NCBI GenBank assembly: GCA_022560215.1
Contig: JADFTO010000065.1
Location: 1 to 11,719, forward strand
DNA from: Pseudomonadota bacterium
GTDB taxonomy: Bacteria > Pseudomonadota > Alphaproteobacteria > Rhodospirillales > 2-02-FULL-58-16
DNA: 11,719 bases
Direction of reading: 5' to 3'
Part shown: positions 1 to 7,107 of the stretch, piece after piece
Layout: every line of letters starts with the position of its first letter
Position numbering within the stretch: the first letter of the stretch is position 1
Notes under the pieces: generated by a model
The model's database searches: none
The model's input: the letters and a program-made list of their open reading frames with translations, nothing else
What the model was told of the DNA's origin: nothing
Position numbers and translations under genes: made by a program

Positions 1-2640
<2,640 letters not shown>

Positions 2641-2670
2641 GGTCGTCTCCATACAAGGTTCTTGAGCGCC

Positions 2671-2701
2671 ATATTAACTTCAATCGCCGTCCAAGTATCA
2701 A
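2671..2701 (-). promoter_or_regulatory. Candidate acnA promoter
   Basis: Read on the minus strand, TTGATA (2701-2696) is followed after 19 bp by TAATAT (2676-2671), giving a plausible start of transcription about 25 bases before the acnA ATG. The spacing is longer than the ideal 17 bp and the -10 box matches only four of six bases, so this is a weak prediction made by eye. Confidence 0.3.
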
Positions 2702-2723
2702 TCTCCGTTCACGGAAAGGTGAG

Positions 2724-2743
2724 CCGGGGGCGTCTTCCCCCGG
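2724..2743. other. GC-rich hairpin in divergent promoter region
   Basis: CCGGGGG (2724-2730) and CCCCCGG (2737-2743) form a perfect 7-bp stem around the 6-nt loop CGTCTT. No T-run follows on either strand, so it does not look like an intrinsic terminator. It sits between the acnA promoter candidate and the AT-rich patch before the transporter, and could be a regulator site or a transcript hairpin. Function unknown. Confidence 0.4.
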
Positions 2744-2750
2744 GGGTGGT

Positions 2751-2811
2751 ATTTTAATATAGGGAGTCCGGACACGGACCGTCCCGTACATTTCCGATTG
2801 TTTGAGGACCC
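2751..2811 (+). promoter_or_regulatory. Probable promoter and leader of transporter gene
   Basis: The only AT-rich patch upstream of the transporter is 2751-2760, containing TAATAT (2755-2760), a possible -10 box. I see no convincing -35 box. A leader of about 45 bases would carry a small 5-bp hairpin (GTCCG 2766-2770 with CGGAC 2775-2779) and the ribosome-binding GAGGA at 2804-2808 directly before ATG 2812. Confidence 0.25.
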
Positions 2812-4218
2812 ATGACTTCCTTCGCCCTCCCCTGGATCGTTTTGATCGGATACTGCGCCTTGGTCTGGCGCCTGGCCCCGTCCGCCGTCACCACGGGCGG
2901 GTTTTTCGGCGGCACCAGCCGCAAGGGCGCCCGGCCCGGCCTCTGGCTTCTGGTGGCCAGCGCCGCCATCACCTGGATCTTCGCCAAGTCCATCTCCAAC
3001 TCGGCCGGCCTCGCTTACGCCTTCGGCGTCACCGGCGCGGTGGGCTACGCGCTCTATTACTTGAGCTTCGTCACCGCCGGCGTCGCCATCTACCTGATCC
3101 GCACCCGGGGCGGGGACAAATCCCTGCCCGCCTTCCTGGTGCGCAAGTACGGGGCCCTTTGCGCGCGCCTGTTCCTGGTCGCCATCGCCATCCGCCTGTT
3201 CAACGAGGTCTGGTCCAACTCCAAGGTGGCGGGGCTCTACTTCGGCGCCGAGGGCAGCACCGGTTACTGGATGGCCGTGTTCGTGGTCACCGCCTTCACG
3301 GTTGCCTACAGCTGGCGCGCCGGCTTGCGCGGTTCCATCCTCACCGACGGGGCGCAGATGATTTTGGCCGCCCTTCTGCTCGGCGGCGTGCTGGCCTTCA
3401 TCGCCCCCGAGATGGCCGCCGCCGGGCTGCCCCGGGTGCCCGACGCCACCCGCCTCGCCGGGCTCACCTTCGCCGGCCTGGCCCTGGTGCAGGCGCTGAG
3501 CTACCCCTTCCACGACCCGGTGCTGACCGACCGGGGCTTCATCACCGATCCGAAAGTCATGCTCAAGGGGTTCCTGCTCGCCGGCCTGATCGCGGGGGGC
3601 TTCATCTTCCTCTTCGGCTTCGTCGGCCTTTACGCGCTGGGCCAGGGGATTGCCGGCAATCCCGTGCTCTCCGTTCCCGCCAGCTTCGGCCTGCCCCTGA
3701 TGCTCATGGTCAACGCCATCATGCTGACATCCGCCGGCTCGACCCTGGATTCCACCTTCGCCAGCACCGCCAAGTTATCCGCCCGCGACTGGGCCGGCGA
3801 AGGCGGCCGGCCCGGGGCCGCTTCCATGCGCTTCGGCCGGGGCGCCATGGTCTTCATCGCGGTGTTCGGCAACCTGCCCCTGCTCGGCATCTACATGGGC
3901 GACCAGGTGGGTCCGGCGATCATCGCCGCCACCACCATCAGCGGCACCATGGTGATGGGGCTGGCGCCCATTTTCCTGCTCTCCTTCCTTCCCGGGGCCG
4001 GGCGGCTCGCCTTCCACCTGGCCTTCTGGCCGGGCCTGGTCCTCGGCGTCCTGGTGACCCTGGAAGGGGTCTTCGGGGTCGAGATCTTCCCCGCCTGGGT
4101 GGACGTGGGCTGGGGCAAGTACGCCGACGACCTGGGCGTCAATCTCTATGGCCTCGGCCTGTGCACGGCGGGCTTCGTCGCGGGCTGCCTGTGGGGCCGC
4201 CGAAGGGCGCTGTCCTAG
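2812..4218 (+). CDS. Sodium:solute symporter (SSS) family transporter
   Basis: This 468-residue, very hydrophobic protein has roughly twelve to thirteen membrane segments and fits the SSS family of Na+-coupled inner-membrane importers with the LeuT fold. The best marker is TSAGSTLDSTFAST (residues 306-319) followed by KLSARDW. It corresponds to the Ser/Thr-rich TM8 segment (S-x-x-D-S) that forms the Na2 sodium site in this family. The N-terminal part (LVWRLAPSA, then a glycine-rich FFGGTSRKG loop) and the conserved helix around SNSKVAGLYF also fit. The substrate cannot be deduced; proline/pantothenate-like permeases are only the nearest general comparison. The start ATG has GAGGA just upstream. 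The final residues (A-L-S) and the TAG stop lie inside the left terminal repeat of the inserted islet. Without the islet the frame would read R-R-R-V-P and stop at TAA 5519-5521, so the native C-terminus was probably replaced. Confidence 0.85.
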   Translation: MTSFALPWIVLIGYCALVWRLAPSAVTTGGFFGGTSRKGARPGLWLLVASAAITWIFAKSISNSAGLAYAFGVTGAVGYALYYLSFVTAGVAIYLIRTRGGDKSLPAFLVRKYGALCARLFLVAIAIRLFNEVWSNSKVAGLYFGAEGSTGYWMAVFVVTAFTVAYSWRAGLRGSILTDGAQMILAALLLGGVLAFIAPEMAAAGLPRVPDATRLAGLTFAGLALVQALSYPFHDPVLTDRGFITDPKVMLKGFLLAGLIAGGFIFLFGFVGLYALGQGIAGNPVLSVPASFGLPLMLMVNAIMLTSAGSTLDSTFASTAKLSARDWAGEGGRPGAASMRFGRGAMVFIAVFGNLPLLGIYMGDQVGPAIIAATTISGTMVMGLAPIFLLSFLPGAGRLAFHLAFWPGLVLGVLVTLEGVFGVEIFPAWVDVGWGKYADDLGVNLYGLGLCTAGFVAGCLWGRRRALS

Positions 4219-4226
4219 TTAGGACA
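4205..4226 (+). repeat. Left terminal inverted repeat of the islet
   Basis: GGGCGC is followed by TGTCCTAGTTAGGACA (4211-4226), itself an almost perfect palindrome with one central mismatch. The repeat contains the last codons and stop of the transporter. A longer direct match, 4211-4234 against 5483-5506 (22/24), also exists because the palindromic core and the following CCCGC recur in the same orientation. Confidence 0.8.
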
Positions 4227-4234
4227 GTACCCGC

Positions 4235-4567
4235 TCACGCATATTCCTTGGTGTTCTCGTCGAGGGTTTTTAGCAGCCAAGCATTGAGGCTCATGCCCGC
4301 CGCCGACGCGGCAATGTGGAGGCGCTTGTGCAGTTCCGGGGTGGCGCGGACCAGGAATCTTCCGCTAAGTGGTCTTTCCGGTTTTTCGCCTCGTTCGGCA
4401 CAAAATTCAAGGTAGTCGTCAACGGAAGCGTGGAACTCCGAGACCACGTTTTCGGCATTATCGGCCTGGAAGGTGATGACATCCCGCGTGTTCATAACTT
4501 CACCGTGCAAGACACCACCATCTTCGTCAAACTCCACCGAAGCGTAATAGCCCTTATATTTAAGCAT
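4235..4567 (-). CDS. hicB: HicB family antitoxin with C-terminal RHH DNA-binding domain
   Basis: HicB antitoxins bind and block the HicA toxin through a partial RNase H-like N-terminal domain and repress their own operon. This 110-residue protein shows that domain in YYASVEFDEDGGVLHGEV (residues 7-24) and ASVDDYLEFCAERGEKP (47-63). SGRFLVRATPELHKRLHIAA (68-87) and GMSLNAWL (91-98) then have the look of a ribbon-helix-helix domain, the version of HicB that uses RHH rather than HTH for operator binding. ATG 4567 lies only 4 bp after the hicA stop, with AGGAGG upstream as ribosome-binding site, so toxin and antitoxin are co-transcribed in the order hicA-hicB. The stop codon (4235-4237) is just inside the left end of the islet, convergent with the transporter. 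Identification is confident. Confidence 0.92.
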   Translation of the reverse strand: MLKYKGYYASVEFDEDGGVLHGEVMNTRDVITFQADNAENVVSEFHASVDDYLEFCAERGEKPERPLSGRFLVRATPELHKRLHIAASAAGMSLNAWLLKTLDENTKEYA

Positions 4568-4571
4568 GGTT

Positions 4572-4838
4572 TCAGTCCTCCTGATCCGGCGTTACGCCTG
4601 CCGTTACGAGAAAGCGGCGCACGGCCTTGACGGCCCCTTTATCAGTCTCCTTTTCGGGATGCGGGCGATGAAAAATAGCCCGCACGTCATTAAGATACAC
4701 CCGCACCCTGGAGCCCTTGCCTTTTGATATGTCGGCCCCAACGGCCGCCAGCATTTTCTCGATGTTGGTCCACTTGATGGAAGCCAACACCGGATCGGTG
4801 AAAACATCGGCAAGTGTGGCTTTCTGTTTCGAGTTCAT
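4572..4838 (-). CDS. hicA: HicA family toxin, variant lacking the usual GSHH/GSNH histidine
   Basis: HicA toxins are small double-stranded-RNA-binding-fold proteins that cleave mRNA and are neutralised by HicB. This 88-residue protein has the expected order: WTNIEKMLAAVGADI (residues 23-37) as first helix, KGKGSRVRVYL (39-49) as the glycine-rich strand, RAIFHRPHP (53-61), and KGAVKAVRRFLVTAGV (67-82) as C-terminal helix. In classical HicA the GS motif is followed by a catalytic histidine (E. coli His24 in GSNH). Here the equivalent reads GSRV, leaving His57 and His60 as the only histidines. As I recall, proteins with this GSRV pattern are commonly annotated as HicA, so it may be a real subfamily rather than a dead copy. 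The start ATG 4838 has no clear Shine-Dalgarno sequence. The partner hicB follows by 4 bp. Confidence 0.88.
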   Translation of the reverse strand: MNSKQKATLADVFTDPVLASIKWTNIEKMLAAVGADISKGKGSRVRVYLNDVRAIFHRPHPEKETDKGAVKAVRRFLVTAGVTPDQED

Positions 4839-4845
4839 TTAAGGA

Positions 4846-4880
4846 ATGATATCATATTATGGTATCAATATCCACGACAA
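4846..4880 (-). promoter_or_regulatory. Candidate hicAB promoter with overlapping palindromic operator
   Basis: On the minus strand TTGTCG (4880-4875), an 18-bp spacer and TATGAT (4856-4851) form a reasonable sigma70-type promoter. The -10 box overlaps the perfect 10-bp palindrome ATGATATCAT (4846-4855), and TATCA recurs at 4863-4867. This placement would suit an operator for the RHH domain of HicB. Transcription would start only about six bases before the hicA ATG, consistent with its missing ribosome-binding site. Confidence 0.4.
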
Positions 4881-4893
4881 AAGATGATAAGTT

Positions 4894-5175
4894 GTGACGA
4901 GAGAAAAAACCTGGACCGCAATGTCGCGCGTCCTCGAAGAGACGGATTGTCCTGTCCCAAGCTCGGATTTGTACGATCGAGGCTATGGCGACGTGGGGAT
5001 CGATTTCCTCACTGTCACTCGGCAGGCCGATAACATCATCACCAATCCGCCCGGCGTTGAAGTGAAAGGAACCGGAACCACAGCCTATGCGTGGTTCGTT
5101 TGGGACAAGGACGCGCCGAATGGAACTGAACTGCGCTGGTTTAAGCCAGGGTATAAGGCGCGCTACGCTTCATGA
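4894..5175 (+). pseudogene. Internally deleted DNA adenine methyltransferase remnant
   Basis: The 93-codon frame (GTG 4894, preceded directly by an in-frame TAA) contains separate conserved pieces of a phage-type N6-adenine methyltransferase. It begins EKTW followed at once by AMSRVLEE (residues 9-16), where the family normally has the SAM-binding EPACGxG motif between W and the MSRVLE helix. SDLYDRGYGDVGIDFL (24-39) follows, then ADNIITNPP (45-53), the catalytic NPP motif but with Gly instead of the aromatic residue. The frame then jumps to TTAYAWFVWDKDAP (62-75) and RWFKPGYKARYA, which belong near the C-terminus. The N-terminus, motif I and the block after NPP are therefore missing, and catalysis is very unlikely. 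The frame has nonetheless stayed open. There is no good ribosome-binding site. It is divergent from hicA across 55 bp. The family call rests on recalled motifs, not on a search. Confidence 0.7.
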
Positions 5176-5176
5176 C

Positions 5177-5383
5177 CTAGAGCCCGACAATTTGCTGCCA
5201 CAACTCCTCATTCGGTCGAGTCTGAGAAGGCTGCAAATCTCCTGGCGTGAGATTGATATAGCCGGGAATTTCTTGCTTAAGATCGTGGGTTGATATTTCT
5301 CCGCCGGGACGATTCGCCGCGATGCGTAGGGCGGAAATCGCGATCTCGCCCTCGGAGGTGCGCCCAGGTAAGTTGCGAGACAT
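5177..5383 (-). CDS. Small protein of unknown function, probably a C-terminally truncated phage/restriction-neighbour protein
   Basis: This 68-residue ORF starts at ATG 5383 with a strong GGAGGG four bases upstream (5388-5393); a TTG at 5395 in the same frame is a less likely start. The sequence MSRNLPGRTSEGEIAISAL is followed by a helix-rich segment containing RPGGEISTHDLKQEIPGYI and RPNEELWQQIVG. This looks like a winged-helix-type N-terminal domain. I recall similar proteins, longer and continuing past WQQIVG with a histidine-containing segment, as hypothetical genes near phage or restriction-modification genes. I cannot name the family. The stop comes directly after IVGL and faces the stop of the methyltransferase remnant across one base, which suggests that both ends meet at an old deletion junction. 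It may be an expressed short protein or a truncated pseudogene. Confidence 0.5.
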   Translation of the reverse strand: MSRNLPGRTSEGEIAISALRIAANRPGGEISTHDLKQEIPGYINLTPGDLQPSQTRPNEELWQQIVGL

Positions 5384-5482
5384 CTCACCCTCCAAAAGTC
5401 AGAGGACGTAAAATGTTCGACACCCACAAATTGTGCGAATCTTAATTTTTTGTGTACTCGTGTCCTAACTTGAAATTCTAGA
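5384..5482. other. Non-coding right arm of the islet with subterminal half-site
   Basis: No gene is visible here. The stretch is AT-rich and contains TGTCCTAA at 5461-5468, the same 8-bp half-site as in the terminal palindrome, 22 bp (about two helical turns) from its copy at 5483. Such subterminal repeats are typical of recombinase binding sites. The promoter of the minus-strand small ORF should also lie here, but I see no convincing boxes. Confidence 0.4.
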
Positions 5483-5504
5483 TGTCCTAATTAGGACAGC
5501 ACCC
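5483..5504 (-). repeat. Right terminal inverted repeat of the islet
   Basis: Read on the minus strand it begins GGGTGC and continues into the perfect 16-bp palindrome TGTCCTAATTAGGACA (5483-5498). It pairs with 4205-4226 at 20 of 22 positions. The duplicated target GCCGAA follows at 5505-5510, then GGGTCC, which continues the interrupted transporter reading frame to TAA 5519-5521. Confidence 0.8.
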
Positions 5505-5553
5505 GCCGAAGGGTCCCATAATGTCGCCACATTTTAGTTCTTTAATATACGCA

Positions 5554-5653
5554 GATGTCGTTCCAGACATCACCAGAGACCCCCTCTCTGGTCCCCTACT
5601 ACGGCAACGTGAAGCCGATACTGGCGGCCGGGACACGTCCCGGCCGCTTTTTT
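5554..5653 (+). ncRNA. Candidate structured RNA (sRNA, 3' UTR or leader) ending in an intrinsic terminator
   Basis: Four hairpins follow each other on the plus strand. GATGTC (5554-5559) pairs with GACATC (5566-5571). ACCAGAGA (5572-5579) pairs with TCTCTGGT (5585-5592) around a loop of five Cs. CGGC (5602-5605) pairs with GCCG (5614-5617). The last is the terminator stem. An AT-rich patch TTTAATATAC (5541-5550) could supply a -10 box, but no clear -35 is seen. The C-only loop on an 8-bp stem resembles alphaproteobacterial small RNAs that expose C-rich loops to pair with Shine-Dalgarno sequences. Alternatively this is the original 3' UTR of the transporter, now separated from it by the islet, or an attenuator ahead of ccmA. 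No known family is recognised with confidence. Confidence 0.45.
5624..5653 (+). terminator. Strong intrinsic terminator upstream of ccmA
   Basis: GCGGCCGGGA (5624-5633) pairs perfectly with TCCCGGCCGC (5638-5647) around the loop CACG, and six Ts follow (5648-5653). It stops transcription from the left and separates the transporter/islet region from the ccm operon, which must then have its own promoter within 5654-5734, or depend on read-through. Confidence 0.9.
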
Positions 5654-5734
5654 GTTCATCCCCTTTGCTGCCTCGGCTTCATTTTTGACCCCGTATGCCC
5701 TACCTTGCCGGCTCCCTTTGGGCCTGGATAATCC

Positions 5735-6376
5735 ATGGAAAATTTCTGCGGTCAGGCGCTGACCTGCGCACGCGGCGGGCGGACGGTGTTCAGCGGCCTC
5801 GATTTCACCCTCGAGGCCGGCGGCGCCCTGGTGCTGAGCGGCCCCAACGGCAGCGGCAAGACCAGCCTGCTGCGCCTGATGGCGGGCCTTCTCGAGCCGG
5901 CCGCCGGGGCCATCACCTGGGGCGGCGCCTGCATCGCCGACGACCCGGAAGCCCACAACGGCCGGCTCCACTACGTCGGCCACCAGGACGCGGTCAAGCC
6001 CATGTTGAGCGTTGCCGAGAACCTGGCCTTCTGGGCCGGGCTGAGGGCGGAATCGGCGCCCGGGTTCGGCGTCCGCGCGGCCTTGGAGGCCTTCGGCATC
6101 CCGCACTTGGCCCAGGTCCCGGGTCGCTTCCTGTCGGCGGGGCAGAAGCGCCGGGTGGCGCTCGGCCGCCTGCTCGGCGCGCCGGCGCCGCTCTGGCTCC
6201 TGGACGAGCCGGCGACGTCGCTGGACGCCGCCGCCGAAGCCGCCCTGGTGGACGCCATCGGCCGCCACCGGGAAGGGGGCGGCAGGGTGGTGGTCTGCTC
6301 CCACGGCGAGCTGCCCTTGGAGGGGGCGAAGGGTGTGGCCCTCGACCGCTTCCAGGCCGGGGAGGGCGCGGGTTGA
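5735..6376 (+). CDS. ccmA: Haem exporter ATP-binding protein CcmA
   Basis: CcmA is the cytoplasmic ATPase of the CcmABCD complex, which uses ATP hydrolysis to release haem-loaded CcmE from CcmC in cytochrome c maturation. At 213 residues it has the family's length and all ABC signatures: Walker A GPNGSGKT (36-43), signature LSAGQ (133-137), Walker B LWLLDEP (153-159) and the H-loop His190 in VVCSHGEL. ATG 5735 is the only reasonable start, because an in-frame TAA lies two codons upstream. The ribosome-binding site is weak. It is the first gene of the operon, 81 bp after the terminator. A TTGCCG/GATAAT pair just upstream would start transcription at or past the ATG, so the true promoter is unresolved. 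Confidence 0.96.
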   Translation: MENFCGQALTCARGGRTVFSGLDFTLEAGGALVLSGPNGSGKTSLLRLMAGLLEPAAGAITWGGACIADDPEAHNGRLHYVGHQDAVKPMLSVAENLAFWAGLRAESAPGFGVRAALEAFGIPHLAQVPGRFLSAGQKRRVALGRLLGAPAPLWLLDEPATSLDAAAEAALVDAIGRHREGGGRVVVCSHGELPLEGAKGVALDRFQAGEGAG

Positions 6377-7038
6377 GGCGCTTCCCGCTCATGATCGGCC
6401 GCGAGCTGCGCCTGGCCTTGCGCCAGGGCATGGACAGCCTGACGGTGGTGATGTTCTTCGTGCTGGCGGTGGTGCTCTTTCCCTTCGGCGTCGGGCCCGA
6501 CCCGGTGGTGCTGGCGCGCATCGCCGCCGGGGTCATCTGGGTGTCGGCCCTGCTGGCCTCCATGCTGTCCCTGGAGAGACTGTTCCAGACCGACTTCGAG
6601 GACGGCAGCCTGGAGCTCCTGGCCCTTTCGCCCATGATGCCCGAGGCAATGGTCCTGGCCAAGGTGGCCGCCCATTGGCTGACCACGGGCCTGCCCCTGA
6701 TCGTGGCCGCGCCGCTGTTGGCCGTGCTGCTCAACATGAGCGGCGACGGCTTCCTTGTCCTGATCGCCGCGCTGGCGCTGGGCACGCCGACCCTGAGCCT
6801 CATCGGCGCCGTCGGCGCGGCCCTGATCCTGGGCTCCAGGCGGGGCGGCGTGCTGCTGTCGCTTGTCGTGCTGCCCCTCTACATCCCGGTGCTGATCTTC
6901 GGCGTCGGCGCCGTGGAGGGGAGCATCTCGGGGCTGGGCGTGCGTCCCCACTTGCTTATCCTCGGCGCCCTCTTCCTGGCCTCCGTGGCGCTTTGCCCGT
7001 GGGCGTCGGCGAAGGCCATCGGCCAGGCCCTGGAATAG
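6373..7038 (+). CDS. ccmB: Haem exporter permease CcmB
   Basis: CcmB is the six-helix membrane subunit paired with CcmA. Family landmarks are LRLALRQG near the N-terminus, ARIAAGVIWVSALLASMLSLE, FEDGSLELLALSP, AKVAAHWLTTGLPL, GTPTLSLIGAVGAAL and RRGGVLLSLVVLPLYIPVLIF, all in the expected order. I prefer TTG 6373 as start. It overlaps the ccmA stop by 4 nt (TTGA), has GGAGGG six bases upstream, and gives 221 residues with an N-terminus that aligns with the usual CcmB length (E. coli 220). The alternative ATG 6391 would be six residues shorter, with poorer ribosome-binding-site spacing. Translational coupling to ccmA is likely. Confidence 0.94.
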   Translation: MRRFPLMIGRELRLALRQGMDSLTVVMFFVLAVVLFPFGVGPDPVVLARIAAGVIWVSALLASMLSLERLFQTDFEDGSLELLALSPMMPEAMVLAKVAAHWLTTGLPLIVAAPLLAVLLNMSGDGFLVLIAALALGTPTLSLIGAVGAALILGSRRGGVLLSLVVLPLYIPVLIFGVGAVEGSISGLGVRPHLLILGALFLASVALCPWASAKAIGQALE

Positions 7039-7046
7039 CCATTCCA
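7031..7046. other. Small hairpin over the ccmB stop codon
   Basis: TGGAAT (7031-7036) and ATTCCA (7041-7046) form a 6-bp stem with loop AGCC that includes the ccmB stop TAG. There is no T-run, so it is not a terminator. It might affect coupling or mRNA stability at the only sizeable gap within the operon. Confidence 0.3.
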
Positions 7047-7072
7047 ATAAATCGATTGCCGCTGGGTTAAAA

Positions 7073-7107
7073 ATTGAAACGATGATATATATATTGGAAC
7101 GATGATA
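7073..7107 (+). repeat. 15-bp tandem duplication of the ccmC start region, with mini-ORF
   Basis: ATTGAAACGATGATA (7073-7087) and ATTGGAACGATGATA (7093-7107) differ at one base and repeat with a 20-bp period. The second copy holds the ccmC ATG (7102). The ATG in the first copy (7082) is out of frame and opens an ORF of seven codons (M-I-Y-I-L-E-R) whose TGA (7103-7105) overlaps the ccmC start as ATGA. This could couple or dampen ccmC translation; its use is unproven. Confidence 0.6.

Larger units (their letters stand above)
4205..5504. mobile_element. Non-autonomous transposon-like islet carrying hicBA
   Basis: The segment is bounded by 22-bp inverted repeats, 4205-4226 and 5483-5504, which match at 20 of 22 positions (mismatches at repeat positions 4 and 14) and begin GGG. 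GCCGAA lies immediately outside both ends (4199-4204 and 5505-5510), as expected for a 6-bp target duplication. Because the target continues GGG after GCCGAA, the exact boundary is ambiguous by up to three bases. Base composition is visibly more AT-rich than the surrounding genes. Contents are a HicA/HicB pair, a deleted methyltransferase and a short, probably truncated ORF. There is no transposase or integrase, so movement would need one in trans, or the element is a decayed larger transposon. Joining the flanks rebuilds a continuous end of the transporter gene, which independently supports insertion. I cannot assign the ends to a named IS family. Confidence 0.75.

Noticed and set aside
2766..2779. 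GTCCG/CGGAC inverted repeat as a regulatory element or terminator
   Set aside because: Only a 5-bp stem without a T-run; expected by chance in this base composition.
4235..5383. Complete defence system made of methyltransferase, small ORF and HicAB
   Set aside because: The methyltransferase lacks its SAM motif and a large internal block, and no nuclease is present; only HicAB looks intact. A remnant is the better reading.
5705..5732. TTGCCG-16 bp-GATAAT as ccmA promoter
   Set aside because: Predicted transcription would begin around 5739, at or beyond the ccmA ATG (5735), and no in-frame start soon after would give a normal CcmA. A TTGACC at 5685-5690 has no matching -10 box.
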